A stretch of 64,000 nt of DNA from Puffinus mauretanicus (GCA_023333565.1 JAJKFH010000770.1:124001-188000), one strand, 5' to 3'; numbered from the stretch's first letter, positions 45,701-60,119 are shown. Notes: generated by a model not told the origin, from the letters alone. Numbers and translations are program-made.

Positions 45701-46099
45701 CTTCGTAAAATACCCAGTGAAGCGGAAAGGAGACAAATACCAAGTCGGAGGCCACGCAGGACACGGAGGCTCTGTTTGACTTTGCGGCTGGAAGAAAATG
45801 TAATAAAATCTTGTGTCATTCCGCTGGGATGAGATGAACGTCCCCACGCGCCGCCGGAGGGGCACCGGGATGTGCCGTCCCGTGGGTGCACAGTCTGGCT
45901 GCTGGCGACTCAGTGCCGCCGAGCCCCGGGGACGGCGGCGGGTGGCTCTGGGACCCCTGCCTGCCACCCCCTCGGTGTGCCCCTAACCCCGGCCGGGCGG
46001 CAGGGCTCGCGCAGAACGCTAAACCCTGAGTTTCCTCTCCGGCTCCACACACCAGCCAGGTGCCTTTCTTCCCTTCTCTTTTTCTTTTTTTCCCTCTTT
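45701..46099. other. Intergenic, no supported feature
   Basis: GC-rich at 45840-46030, with chance open frames on both strands. Confidence 0.5.
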
Positions 46100-46860
46100 C
46101 TTACTCCCTGGTTGATCAATTATTTAATACGTTTCATCCCAGTGCAGAGCTCCCTGAAGTGAGTTGTTTTAAATTAAATACATTTCTCTTTGAATCAACT
46201 TGAGTCCCTGGGAAATTTTTAGCTCTGCAAATGAGCTCATTTGAATTTTTGAGGTGTACCTGAAGCTTGCCTGTGTGTTTTTTCTTTATTTTTATTATTT
46301 CAAATCTCATTCCACTTTGTTCCAGGTTCAATCTTTTCCCTGTAGCAGTGCCCTATGCACTGGCTTATCTGAATAATTTCACAAAGAGCGTATTAAAGGG
46401 CCCAACATGAAATTTCCTTAGAGAATTGATGTGGGTTAACCGTCTGTATCTTATTGTGCTGGCTTGTTTGCAAGGCTTCTAGCAACCATCCATTATAGTT
46501 ATAAGGCTGAATGATGACTACAGTTACATTAGAAAAAAAAGGGGGGGAAAAAAAAAGAAAAGCATTTTCTATGAATAACTACACCAGGGTATTTAAAACA
46601 CCATTGGCTGCACGCTTTTCAGGCAGCCTTTGCTGAAAAATACATTTCTCCCTTAATAACATTTATATCCCTTGTATGATGTGGGCTTTTTCTAATCCTC
46701 TAAATATGTTTGGAGGAGACAACAAAAATATGTACATCACACTACAGATTATGGCTCCCAGTATGCAAACTACCCCTTCATCCTCCCATGCACACAGATA
46801 GAAAAAGGTATTTTTCCAGCTGTGATATTAGCAGAGAACAGCCTCAGTTCACCTTCCCTG
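46100..46860. other. AT-rich block with a polypurine tract
   Basis: About 760 bases of mainly AT-rich unique sequence. At 46531-46562 there is a pure purine run (A8 G7 A9 with flanking AG). Possible regulatory DNA; no coding potential. Confidence 0.4.
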
Positions 46861-49800
46861 TCACAGCAGGGAGGGCCGCACCGGCCGGGCGGGCAGAGAC
46901 CGTGGGAGCCCCCCGGGACGCGGCAGCGGCACAGGGAGCAAACAGACCCCGGGCGAGGGTCGCTGGGGGACGGGCAGAGCCGGCCCCGGGTCACGGCTCC
47001 GGGCACCAGTGAGCCATAGGGGTTTGATGACCGCCCCAGCTCCAGAGCATCCACGCTCATCTTTTTTCTCTTTCCTACACTGCGGGAGGCCGGCTCCATC
47101 GCACTCTCCCAGGGTGAGAGTTGGGGGGTGCGCAGCGGCTGCAGACCGGGGTCCCCAGGGCCGTGTGCTCTCTGCCTCCTCCTGCCCACGCGGCGCGGTG
47201 GGACAAGCCCACACCGGAGGCTGATGGCACGGGCGATCCCCCTGCTGCTGACGGCAGCCCTAGGGTATAATGGACACAGCCAAGCTCAATAAAAATGTTG
47301 TAACAGGTGAGTTACTGTGCAACTCCCTGGGACGATGACGGTGAGTTTTCTCGATCCCTCAAGCAGGCGAGGGCAGCACCAGACTCAAACAGCTTTTAAT
47401 GCCCAGGTTGCTGAACACCCGGGAGACTCTTACGCAGTCCGTGTCCAGGAATGCCGGGGTGAGCTCCGTGCATCCCCCTCTGGAGCGAGGTGCCAGTTCC
47501 CACCGTGCCGCGGTTCTTCAGCAGCAAGAGAAGCAGCGGCCAGGCAGGGCTGCAGATGGGTGCTGCAGGTGGCACCCAGCTTGCTCCGAGCTCTGCCCGC
47601 AGCTCTGCTCTCACCCAGGGCCACTGGGCAGCTCCCCGGACCCCCCCGCACTTGTCCGGAGCGGTTCCTGCGAGCCAGTGGGAGCAGACTCCCCGGCCTC
47701 AGGGAGCACCCGAGGACCGTGCCCCAGCCGGCCGGGCTCTTCCAGCCCCCAGCTCTGGCTCCCAGGGCGCAGCCCTGTGTCCCCCCCACTTCACTTCCTT
47801 TGGGCACAGTTTCAGGGAGACAATAATTCAAGTACTATAGGCCAAATTCCTATACCTCTGTACATCGTTTTAGCTGTGGAATAGCTGCATTATCTCCCAT
47901 GGAGACAGGCTCTGAGCAGTGCAGCCAGGGAGCAATTTGGCAGCATGGGTCCCTGTGTATTTTACTATACCCAGAGTGGAAATAATCATCTCCCAGATCT
48001 GTAAGAGACGAACACTCCCAAGCATGGAAGCTAAGCTGCTTTGCCGCGCTGCCGGCAGCCAGCTGGGTCTGTGCGGGGCACAGTTCGTACCCCACCAGCT
48101 CCCCGGGGGAACGCCGTCGCACCCCTCTGCCGTCCCCGCTCTGCGAAGGGAGGTGAGCTCCTCACAAGTGTGATACAGGTCTGTTACCACAGGAATCAGT
48201 TCTTCAAAGGACAATTTTAATTTTCACTAGCTTTTAAAGATGGTATTGAAACAAGATATATAATTTATACCTGGATCTGATCCTTTATAATGCAAATGTA
48301 CAGTACTTCAAACACCAACTGGCTCTCACTCCCACAGGGCTGAACGCTTTAACCCAGCGCTGGCAGCGACACTTTTAGCCATCAGGGCAGTTATGTGCGT
48401 CCTGACCGTTTCCCTCCCATCCTTCAGCTGCAGCTCCTGGCTCTGGGGCAGGGACGCGGTGCCGTTGCACTGGGGGGAGCGCTGGTTCCAGAGCTTTTCT
48501 GATGAATGTCACCATCCAGCCCTTGAACTGTTTAACCCTTCCAGGCTCTTCACCTTCTCTGTCCTGCTTTTGTTAGGGGACATAGCTGCACATATAAAAC
48601 ATCCAAGCCACGAAGAATGTGAAACAACTGAGGTAACAGTAAACATTCCTAAGCCTAAATCAGCAATAAAATAAGTTGGTACAAAAGTCATTGGCTGGGA
48701 TTTTCCAAGGAGGCTACAGGCAAGACTCGGGCAGCCTGTTCAGGAAGCGTGACGGCCAGGGAAGAGCAGAGTGGGCGACGTGCAGGACCACGTCTCGTGG
48801 TTCCTCATGCTTTCTCTCTCTCCACTGCCAGAGCATTTATGAATGGGAAAACATTTCAGATATGACATTGCATGTGGGAGAAGTTTGTTATGTAAAGAAA
48901 TGTCAGCACGAGGAGATATCTTTCTGCTTTTTGGTTTTGGCAAAGGACTGTGGGGATGTTGTGGGATATAGGGTGATGTTTCTCCTGCAGAAATGTTGAA
49001 AAGAAACCGCACAAATAAATCCTGGTGTTTTAAGCAGAAACAGAAAGACGAGAAGGCCACCGCCTGCCCCTCTCACTCGGGCATCAGCAGTGGAAAAGGC
49101 AGGACAGGCAGGGCTGGCACCGGGTGCAGCGATCACAGCTGGATCGCAGCTGGCTCGGCTGGAGCTCCCTTTCCCACACACAGTGGGCAGCTCCGGACCA
49201 CTGCGCTCCAAGAAGTACAGACCGCCATCCCTTATAAATGCTGCAAACACACTGGAGAATCCAGGAGAAAAGGAGCAAAGGGAAAAAAGAGCAGGAAAAT
49301 AATCCCCAGTGTGGCAGAAAGAACCGCAGCTCGCAGGGCAGCAGTCCCGGAGGGAACCGCTCACCGAGCTGGGCACACAGCCGGACCAGGGCTGAAAGTC
49401 CTGTCAGGACGGAAGAACACCGAGGGGGTCTGGGAGCTGTGGACCCTGCTCTTCCAACGGTGCTGGATCAGACCAGTGAGCCCGTGAGCCGAGCAGGAGC
49501 CTGTTTGTGCTAACATCTGCATTTGTGTCTCCCTCCAATGGAAATTTTTTCCAGGAATGACTCCGATACCTGGTTTTTGCAGGACACACAAACCCACACT
49601 GTTTGCCTGAAGCTCTGCTGCTTTTCCCTTTCCCTCACAAAAAGCAAGACAAGGGTTAACAAAAGCAAAGCCAGGCAGGTTTACACTGAAATCCCCCCTG
49701 CAGATCCCCAAACAAAAGCTGAAAAAATGCCATGAATAAATTTCTTCCTGTTTGGCTGCCTTTCCAGTGTTAAATGGACTATTTATGTGCTTTTGTTACC

Positions 49801-52800
49801 CCAGCAGGGAGAGAGGTCTGGTGTGTTTGCAGAGTGAAGGGAGTTCAGTCTGCCTTCTGCTGTGGTGTTATTTCATTTTAATCATTACTAGTTTAAAGAC
49901 CCAATAATCACGGGTAAGCCTGAGAGAACTCTTGTTAAAGCCACTGGGCAAATAACCAGCCCAGCGCTGGCGGCTGCCACGACGGGCTCAGCCCAGCCGT
50001 GGACCTGACGGGGCTTAGAAATCGCTGCCTTCTGCTCCGCTGCTTTCAGACACTTGAGGAAATGCGTCTTTTGATCCGCTAACAGTCAAAACTGAACTGT
50101 CCAATTGAAAATTTAGAACAAGCTTATTTCTTTCAAACAGAATAATTTGCAGTTTGTTCAGAGTTTTTAAGCCAGGCTGTTTCCCTGCTTATTATCTGAA
50201 TTTGCCATTTAGATAAAAGAACTGCCTCCTTTCTTCAACAGCAGTTGTGGGCTTACTGCTGCAGCTTATTCTTGACAGGAAGAAAGACCAAAAACCAGAA
50301 AAAAATCCAAACCAGGGTTCTGCCTCCAAAGGGAATTGCACTGTCATGCCTGCACCATGGTTTTTGGTGGATGTGTGACCTCCCCATCTGTACGAAGGAG
50401 AGAAGGAGTATGAAGCTTTGGGATTAAAACGAAACAGCCTGGGGTGTCTGGCCTCCACCCCACAACGCAGTCAAAACTAGGAGGCGATGGGCAGGAGCCT
50501 CCTCCCAGTGACGCTGGTCGTTCGGTGGATTTTGAGGCACCACCAGGTCTGTGCGTTGGGAAGGACCACCCGCTGCTGGCACTGCCAAGGCGGGCGCGAG
50601 CCCCGCTGCTCCCACCCCGCCGGGTGCTCCCGCTCCCTCAGGGCTTTTCCCCCAGGAACAGGGCATTGTTATTTTGGAGGCAGCTGAGGGCCCCTGGTGC
50701 AGGATCAGTCCTTTGGGAAAGGGATCGAAAGGGCTTTCTCGTTGCTGTGGCACGTGCCACGGTTTCTCGGTGCTCACTGCCACGTGGGTTTCCTCCCGAA
50801 TGGCAAAAACCCCCTTTCCCAAAGCATGAAATCTATGGTGCTTTCTCAAAATACCTAGAAAATGGAGCGTAACTCATGGATGGAAAAAAATTGCCTGATG
50901 TGTCATTTTATGAACATACTTTGGGAGAAAGAAAGAGATTACTTTCAAATAATGAGTTTCATATTTTGATAACAGGGACTGTTAATTAGCTCTGGGTGCC
51001 GCTGCTGGCAGACGTCAGCTGTAACAAGAGTGTGAAAACTTACACTTCTGGAATTCTTTTAATAGCCTCTTTAATATGACACTTGGGAGGAAGGTTTGTG
51101 CAAGGAGTCACAGCAGTCTCCAAGAGAATCGGCTTAAAACCACGGCCAAAGAGGGAGGAGGGCAGCGCAGAGCCGTGGGCCCCTCCGTGCCGGGGACGGG
51201 CAGCCCGGGGATGCTCTGCCCCTGGGTCATGCTCCAGCAGCCGCTCTGCGGGCCTGAGACTCCTGGACCACACGCGCGAGACGAACGTATAGTGAAGGCA
51301 AAGCCTCGGGTGCTGTTTCCCGTCAGGTATTTACCCCTGCACCCATTTCTAGATTATTGCTCTTCCGCGGAGCAGCGATGGGAAGGCGGGGAGCGATCCC
51401 GCGTGACGGGCCCCTCGAGCAGGGTTAGGGGCCAGCTCCCCTTCCCTGCTCCTCATCCTCTTACTGCTGAGCTCAGAAGGAGCCAACTGCCTTATTTATT
51501 TATTTATCAGTCAGTCATGAGCGCAGAAGACGCCTTTGAAGCTCTCTTAGTTATCTCTCTGGCTGGCAAAGAAATATTGCACATCGTGGTATTTTATTCC
51601 TTTTGATCTCACTGCCGTGATTTTCACTACCCCTGCCAAGCCGCTTGCTTGGGCCTCCATCTTTGATGTGGGTTAACAATACCTTCCACAGCCCTTTGAT
51701 GCTCCCCCTAATATTGCTTTTACATTTTCCAGCAGCAGAGCGCGTGGCTCCCAGTGCAGGAGTGGGGCTGAGCCACCCGGACCCCGCGCAGCTCCCCCCT
51801 CGCTGGCACCGCAGGCGGCCCCCAGTGCCGGAGTCCAGTCTGGACCAGGCGATGCTGCACACACACAGCTGGGGCACTGGTGAGGGCAGCGAGTGGAAAA
51901 TGACCCCCGTTATTACCCGCAGGTAAGGAGTTTCAGCAAATGCAGCCCTGAAGTCCCCACCTCCCAGCCCGCTCTGCCGGGGGACCCCCCCTCTCCCCAC
52001 CGCCTCCTCCAGCGAAGCCCCCGGCTCTCCTCTCCCCACCCGGGGTTTGGCTGCTGTTGCCTCAAGGCACACGGGAATCTCCCCGCAGGTGTGCCAGGAG
52101 CCAGGGGAAGCTGCCACAGGGTGACAACTGATAACCACCCCGCGGCACGAGCTATGCAGAGCTGCACCCCAGGACCCCGAAAACGGGACCTTCATCATCC
52201 TTGAAAAACAAGCGCTCAGCTTTTTTTAAGGGGAGTAGGACCAGGAATCTTTATTCAACGTTAAAATCACACACACCGTGGCTTGCTCTGTGCTAATTGT
52301 TGCCACTGCTGAGCCGGGGGTCACTTGTCCTCCTGTACAAACAGCCATTAAATGTCACCTGAGGAGTCCATAACAACCCAGCTGCCTGCTATTTAATGCA
52401 AAGCCTGTCCTGGTGTGCCAGCTGGTGATTGATTCCACTTCCTTGCGTCAATATTTTAATTAGGACTGTGTTTTCAGGGTTAGGTAAATTCAAGAGGCGA
52501 GCAGTTATGGCAGGGAGCTACATGTCTTTACCCAGGAGCTGCCGATCAGCCGAGCATCGGTGCAGCCCTCAGCTCGTCGGGGGGGCACACCTGCGGGATC
52601 CCCAGCCCACCACACCCGGGGCAAGGCATTAAAGGGCTGGGGGCAGAGGGTGCAGGGCCCAGGGAGTCTCTGCAGCTCGTGGTTAGCAGCCTCCCAGGAG
52701 AGCGAGCTGCCTGCGGCGGGGACCCTCTGTGAGTACGGCCGCGGGGGCGAGCAGAGCTGGGTTCCCACGGCTGGGGCCTGTGGGGATGCTTGGGCGATGC

Positions 52801-55800
52801 CCGCGTCCTCGCTCCCGGCTTTGCAGCTCTCAGCCAGCGTCTTGCTTAGCTGCCTGCCAGCACGTTCACGCGTTAGCCAATGCTTAATGTTTAATCTAGC
52901 TGTACTCGGGCAGAGGTGCTGCTGTGATAAATGTCTGTGCACGAGCCTCTGGCAGTCCCTGCCGAGCTGCTGCCGCCCTTCTGCATCCCCGTTCCCAGCC
53001 GGTTGTGGTGCAGGCAGCGTTTGGCAACATCTGCCAAGGTCATAAACAGCCACTCGAGAAAACAAAGAATGCTCAAATAGCCCCACAAAAGCCAGAAAAT
53101 ATATGAGGGTGACAAAAGTTCTCAGGGAAGTCTGTGCTGATATGGCAAGTACGAAAGGGGCTAATTATGCACAAGAATCCCTTGATCCCTTACTTCCTTA
53201 GGAAACCTTGGGAAGGGCAAGGTGGTGACTGGTCTGTGGTGTCTCCTCAGATGCACCGGTGTTGGGTTCGGGGGCAGAAGCTCCCCTGTGCGAGCAGTCA
53301 ACCCGTGATCGCTGGGGCCCAGCTGCGTGCTGCAGCGTGTTGGGAAGATGCCAAAGGGAAGCCCCAGGATCTCGGGGGACAGAGCCCCAATCCTCCTGGC
53401 AGGCCACTGCTCTAGCTACTCGCCCGTCCTGTCTCCTGGCTTTGAGGTGCGGGCAGAAGCCGGCAGCAGAGGTGCCTGCGCAGCCTGGCACGCTCCTCCG
53501 CGCCCGGTGCGGCTGTGCTGCGCGGGGCTCCGGTGCCTCTTGCTCTGCGGCGTGCAGGACGGCTCGCCCTCGCTGCTGGAGGTGCACGCCAGGCTTCTCC
53601 CCCACGTTTTTGTGGAACTTCTTGGTCTCTGCAACCATGCAGCTGCAGCCTTCTTTTCAGTATTAATTAAGCATGGTGCATTCATACAGGATGAAGTGTT
53701 TTGCTTATGAATAGGTAATTTATAGACCGACAAAATAAAGCCATAGACTATTAGCATAAAGTTGCAAATAAAACATGGCAGAGGGTTTTTACGAGGCTCC
53801 TCCTTGGTATCCTATCACCTAAATTACAAGAAAACTCCAAACACACAGACAAGAAACACACGATAAAAGTTATTAAGTGTTCAGAGCAGCATTGCGGGTT
53901 GGCAATGACTTTGGATTTGTTTCAGTACCCCAGGCTGTAATGGGCTGGAGCGCAGCATGATTTTGCATGGCTGCGTTGAAGAGGTTTCAGCCTGTTACAA
54001 GGCTGCTATCAGATCTGGTGTGCTCCCTCTCTGGTTGCCTGATGCCTTCACTTAAATTGAAGAGTTCATGTGGACTTGTGATTTTTGTGTGTGTGTGTTC
54101 AGCTGCAGCAGCGTCACTGCTTGCACAGGAGAGCACCCGTGAGGAGGGGACCCAGGGGACAGGCTCCTTGGGATGAGCCTGGGGGCTCCTGGTCCCAGGC
54201 CACTGTGTTGGCACAGCACCTTGGGGGGCTGCAGGGGTCTCGCTCCATGGGGCAGCCGCGTGCCTGGGCTGGTGGCCTCTCCCGCAGGGTGCCTGGGCAG
54301 GACGGGCTCCTGCAGAGCCAGCACGGGGTGAGTGGGAGGCAGATCCCGACAGCACCGCGCTGCTGTGCCTCGCAGATAATCTCTCATGCAAATGCCCTCC
54401 TGAACGCGCTGCAGAGCTGGCTGATCTAATTGCAGGCATAAATAACAAACACAGAGCGGGGAGCGAGAAGGGAGAAGCAGAGGCAAACAAAAGATGCAAG
54501 GGGCTGGAGAGCATTGTAAGCACACGCAGGTTTCCAGGCTGCCTTGTGATCTGTCCTGATGCCTGACCATTTCCAGGGTCTTACCAAGCTTTTTGCGGTC
54601 TGAGGCAATGAGTTTCTTAATCTAAGATAATGTAGAGGGGGGGAAAAACCCATGGGGACAAGAAGGTGGGCACGGGGGGCCCGGCAGGAAAAGCAGGGCG
54701 GGAGCTGCAGTACCCACGCGGGACTTGCTCCAGCACTTTGGGCCCCGCATGTTTTCGGGGCTCTGCTGCAGCTGGTGCACTGAGAAAGACCAAAGCAGAG
54801 GAGTCTGGTGTATGATACTGTACATGATAACTTCACAAAAATCGCTTCCTCCCAGTGGGGAAATAAGACTGAAGGAGGAGAAAGGCGGAGGGGGAAAGGT
54901 TATAAGTTATCAGAGAAAACTGCTTTGAAGAAAAGTGTAAGTTTCCCCTCCAGAGGACTAAAAAGCATATTACATTATAACCTGATTAACACAGGGCTCC
55001 TTACAAATGCATCTGGAAATGGCTTTGAACTTTTGCATGGAGCATGATCAGCATACGCTGCGCAATGGAGAGGGACAGGAGATCACGGAGCTGGCTGGCT
55101 GGGGAGTACTTAGGCAGGAATTCACTTCCATCAAAGGGAAGTTTAAGGTATTTCTCTGAGACAAAGTTTTGTTATCTGGCCCTTTTCCCGTGCTCTCGCC
55201 AGACCTGGCTAGTATTGCCAGGGCGTGGGAAGGGTGTGCAAGACACTGCTCCAAGTACCCACCAGGTACCCCTTCTTTATTCTCCGTAACCTGTACACAC
55301 GTGACTTCGAGAGAGACATCCTGCTTACCAGCTCTGCGCTATTTCCCTGCTCCAGTTCGCTTCATTTGTTTTGAACATTTACCCCATGAAAGCTGGAGCG
55401 AGAAACTCGCGTCATCACTCGACTGCAGGGGCTGGGACCTTGGAAAAAGGAAACAACAAAACCAAGAACAGCATTTTAAAAATTGTTAGCACTGTGGTGA
55501 AGCTTGAAAAAGAGAACTTGGAGACTTTTGCCAGTTCTCCCCTTGCCCTTCCCTGCCACCGAGGAAGGCGTGCAGATGCAGATGCTGCGCAGGGGAAGCC
55601 AAGATGCCATTTGAGAAGGACGAGCTGGGTACCACGAAGCGTGCTAGATGGCTCGGGGAGTCGGGGACGCCAGCCTTGCTGCAAACAGGTGACACCAGCA
55701 GCTCCTCCGGCTTCTGCATCGCGTGGGGTTGGTCAGCCCCAGGGAAGCAAATCCCTCCCCACAGGCGTGCCAGGGAGCTTGAGGGGTGAATCAGACATTT

Positions 55801-57189
55801 CTTGTGCCTAATGAAACGGCTCAAGCAGAGCAGTGTCAGCACATCAGGGGCACTGCTGACCCTACAAACAGGCAGTGAGCATGCTTGGATTATTATTACC
55901 TCTATTATTACTTTGCTTTCCTAGTGCTGCTCCTATTTAAAACCCTGAACCAACATCAGACCGTCCATGCTATGCCAAGACACCCGGTGTCACTGGGCTC
56001 CTCCGGGCTGACTGCCGCTGGCTTCCCCACGTGCATCCATACCTGTGGCTGTTGCTTTTCAAGCTCTCCCCTATGAGGGTCCCAGGCAGCTGGTAATTAG
56101 CTGCTGTTTAGAAAATTGTTGTGTTTGATTAATGAAGTTAGGCTGGAACTTTGCATCAGTGTTGTTCTTGACCCAAAAAAGTCCCAGTTGCCTTCAGGCT
56201 GGAGAAGGCTGTCTGGGACTCAGTCACGCAGGATGGAAAATAAAGAAAAGCCTGGGCTGCAATCTCTCATGAGGCGTGCGTTAGATAGAAGCCTTTAATA
56301 AATGCCCATGCTGTGCTGCTCAGAAAGACCATGCAGCAATACCATAGCTTACATATGCTGCACTTCTTGCTCATCTCCAAGAGTGAGAAGACATTAGGGC
56401 TGTAGATCATGTAAAATTAGCAGCATGAGCCTCTGTCAGCCGGAATAGATAATCTTGCAGAAGTGACAGATTGTTGCCTTAACAGGTCAGATGGTAACTG
56501 CAAATCTCTGCAGGAGAGGGACTTCAGCTCGGCTCCATCAGGCGCCCGGGGGCTTGCTAAAAGGGTTTGCCGAGATGCCCAGGCTCCGTGCGGGGACAGT
56601 GGCTCTCCCTTCCACGGCTGCATGGTCCAGCCACTGGAGTGGGAGGGAGAGAGGTGGAAGCAGGAGCTCTGTGCTTTTCTGACAGGAATGAAAGGATCTT
56701 TGAAATGCTAAGGGGGAAAAAAGAGGTCGTGCTTTCTTTTGTTTCAGGAGCTGTTAATGAGCTGTGGGGCTCCGCAGCTCTGGCACTGGGCTGTTCTGCA
56801 TCGCCGGGCTCCTCCAGTTACATACAGTTTAAGAAGAAGAAAGCACGCTGGAAGTGCTAGAAGCCAGAAGTGTCTGGAAAAGCCCACCTGGGCCAGCCAT
56901 CCCTGCGCTGCCCGCGAGCTGCCTGCACCCACGGCCCTGGGACAGGGTTTCTCACCCCGCACTCCTGAGGGGAGCACACCGGGACAGGGTCTCGGCTCCT
57001 GAACACCCCGTCCCACCGGCGCCGGTGCGCGCCCATGCCCCCCGCTGCTTGCAGCCCGAGTGGGAGATGCAGCACTTGCCCGGGCGGGCACGGGCCGGGG
57101 TCGGAGCCTCCTGGTCTCTGCAGGGCACGTCAGGTCACGCAGGGAGAGCGGGCTATAGGGGCAGCCCTGGGAAGGCACAGAGTTTCCGT
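46861..57189. other. Intergenic, no supported gene (10.3 kb)
   Basis: GC-rich intervals (46861-47000, 47480-47760, 50500-50660, 51720-52120, 52540-52830, 53430-53600, 56880-57110) alternate with AT-richer ones (48170-48340, 50050-50280, 50870-51080, 53700-53950, 56080-56480). A TG dinucleotide run of about seven units lies at 54086-54100. All open frames are low-complexity or unsupported by splice sites. No CR1 or other interspersed repeat was recognised. Confidence 0.45.
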
Positions 57190-57700
57190 TTGACATTTTA
57201 ACCATTAAAAGTAGTGTTCTTCTTCAAATACAGTCTTACAACTTATTCATTTTAATTTGCTACATCCTTGAAGGTGAATTTAATACCATTCATACATTTT
57301 CATTTATAAATTTGTCAGTAATAAGAGTGTTGGCACATGGGAGAAAGTAACTGCATAATTGCAGCTTACACGCTTGTCTTACTGAAAAACTGCTAGCTCA
57401 GGCATCGTCCGCGCCTGTGCGTCATGCATGAAATTGCAAATAGAATTTAATTTGCCCTTGTATCCTGTAGGATCAGCTTAAAATGATTAATGCAGGAGAG
57501 AATGTTGTTAAGATTTTATTCTTTACAATCTCGGAGGACTGCAGTGCAAAACCGTCATGTATAACATGATAATGTATAATATGGAGCTTTCTGAACTGCT
57601 TTCTTGTGGCAAACAATCGTATTTCTGCTCTTTAATTCCAGTGCTGAGGCAAGCAGGATTCATCCCATGCATGTTGCTGTGATCTCCTGGACAGCTGGAA
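57190..57700. promoter_or_regulatory. AT-rich island, candidate conserved non-coding element
   Basis: About 510 bases of AT-rich, CpG-poor unique sequence with words such as TTCATTTTAATTTGC and GCAAATAGAATTTAATTTGC. GC-rich on both sides. No simple repeat and no convincing frame. Confidence 0.3.
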
Positions 57701-58797
57701 ATGTAATTTGTTTAAATTTAGAACGCTCAGGGCTGGTGTCTGGAGCAGCGCTGGAGCAGGTAATACCCCAGGAACCGGGGGTGGGAGGGTGGCTGTCGGA
57801 CCGGTGGGAGGGTGGCGGTACCCGCTCCCACACCAGCCGAGAACAGACCAGGCTCTGAGACAGGGAGAGTCCTAAACTTTAGACCTTATATTTTGCTCAG
57901 ATAAGGTGTCAAAAACATGCATGGGTTTCTTTTCCCCCACACATTGCTTGGGGAAAATCCAGCTCCCGGGCAGCGAAACAGGCATCCCAACAGCGTGGTT
58001 GCTCACACCGAGCTGGGGACAGACTTGGACGTGCCCACGGAGGCAGCGTCCCAGTGAGCACCGGCTGCTGCGCCCGGCCGGGGAGCTGCCCCCGCAGGGG
58101 TCCCTGCCCAGCAGAGCCTGCAGCCGGGCTGCCTGTGCCCATCCCCGGGGCGCCTGGGCTCCCAGGGCCGCGGCTGCTGGCAGAGCAGCAGGCACAGTGC
58201 CTCGTGTGAACCGCATCCCGGCGAGGCGGCTTGTCAGCGCTGCGGATGGTTTGAAGGCAAAAGCAAGCAGCGAGAGCTCTTAACGAGGGTGTAATTAGGA
58301 GGCTCAGTCCCCCGTGAGCACGGCTGTCAGCTTCTCTGACCCTCCCCTTCCCTCCACTGGCTGCAGAAACAGTGTTTGGCCAAACGCGGGGTCACCCCCA
58401 GCACTAACCCGCGGTAGGTGACAGGAGTAGGGGTGCAGGGCAGCGCGCCACGTGAGCACTGGCTCACGGTCCCATGGCACAGCCCCACCGCAGAGCAGGC
58501 AGCGGCTCCTGGCCGAGGGGCAGGCAGGAAGATTTCTGCAGCGGCCGCTCGTCCAGCGCTGCGGCAGTGCAGGGGGGTGGAGCAGGGAAAATACTGGCCA
58601 AAGCCACAGTTAAATGGGAAAGGGCAGCCAGGGCAGAACTGCAGGACAGGAGAAACAGGGCTGTGGAGCTGAGTCTGGGCAAAGCAGTGGGCAGCGGGGA
58701 GCGATGAGCAGCGCAGGCAGGTCTTACGTGCACCATGGACCGGTCTCCGCCTGGGTCAGTGAAATGCTCCCTGACGGAGCATCGCCATACGGTACCT
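57701..58797. other. Intergenic, GC-rich, no supported gene
   Basis: Overlapping chance frames on both strands, the largest a 219-codon minus frame at 58464-59123. Confidence 0.5.
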
Positions 58798-58850
58798 GGT
58801 GGGGGGACCTGATGGGACGTGGTGGGGGGACCTGATGGGACGTGGTGGGG
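58798..58850 (+). repeat. Tandem duplication of a 23-bp G-rich unit, 2.3 copies
   Basis: Two exact 23-bp copies at 58798-58820 and 58821-58843, beginning GGTGGGGGGACCTG, with a partial third at 58844-58850. Confidence 0.9.
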
Positions 58851-59029
58851 GAGACGGGACCGGACAAACCCCGACTTGTAATTCTCTGCCAGGGCAGCTC
58901 TGTCAGCGCATCGTCCTCTGCTGCTCAGGGCTGATCCATTATTTGAAAGACTGAAAGTTTTTACAAAAGGCCTCTGAAGAGGGATGTGTTCTTCTGCTGA
59001 AATTTCTCTTTTCACTGCTGACGAGTAGC

Positions 59030-59350
59030 CAGTAAGAAAAATACCTTTCTGCTCCGTTGCCACTGGGCTAATTGGCTTAACATGGTGAGAGTAATTATTG
59101 GATTGTTCTCTTTTAAAAATCATTTTAGTGATGGGTTTGTGAGGAGGTTATGGCTTAGAAACTGTTCTCATCAGAACAGTAATTGAGGAATGAAATATGG
59201 GTCATGATTATGTTATTGAAATGGATTGTCTAGTGATTATATTAATACAACAGAATTGCTGTAGATCCCATGTAAACTGCAGTCGAGAGCATTCCTGTGT
59301 CAGAGGAGTATTCCCTCCTGCCTCAAAGTTAATCACTGCATTATTAAAAT
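59030..59350. promoter_or_regulatory. AT-rich island, candidate conserved non-coding element
   Basis: About 320 bases with GGCTAATTGGCTTAAC near 59068 and ATGGGTCATGATTATG near 59198. Unique sequence with no coding potential. Confidence 0.25.
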
Positions 59351-60119
59351 GAGAAATGGCTCTCCCAGACCTCTGAGTGAGAGACAAATGTCCTTCCTCC
59401 TTGGCCAGAAATCCGATTTTACCTCTTGATTTCTTGTTGGCTGATGCACCACTGCTGTTGGAGCAAAAGCTCCAGCAAAGCGGCAGACACTGGTCCCTTC
59501 CTCTGCCGCTACGTGTGCGATCCCAGGGCGGGCAGGTCCGTCCCGATGGCGTGGGATGGACAATTGACGCCCTGAAGCAGGAGGTTTGGGGATGCTCGTG
59601 CAGCAGGTTTTACTGATGCAATTTAGAAGCTGTTCAGTCAGTTAAGCACTCATAGCACGGCATGGACACCTCAAGCTCAGATCTCCAGCCTGCGCTTTGC
59701 TGCTTGCGTACGTGGCGGGGACAGACCCTCACCCGTGCAGCCGGGGCACCATTGCTCACACAAACCTCCCTCCGCAGTGAAGCCTCCTGTCTCCGGGATG
59801 GAGAGTTCCCTCTAAACACATGGTTTTGGTGGAAGAACAGGCACCTGTTGGGTGTGCATCAGGAGGTCAAATGATGACAATTAGATGGCTACAGCATAAG
59901 CCAGTGTCCCCCTTTCAAGCTCTCCAGGCACCCCGGCCGTGCCTCCTTGCCCGAGATGGCGGCGAGGGCCCTGCATGCCTTTGCCAATCCAGCTGAAATG
60001 CCCATGACAAGCAGGAGCAAAGTGCTGGTGGCTTCTGCCCCCTCACCCAGCCCCCGGCAAGCAAAGGTGGATGTCCTTAGGCAGCCTGTGCCTGCCAGCG
60101 TGAACATGCTTAAAAAGCA
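59351..60119. other. Intergenic, no supported gene
   Basis: Mixed composition with short chance frames only. Confidence 0.5.
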
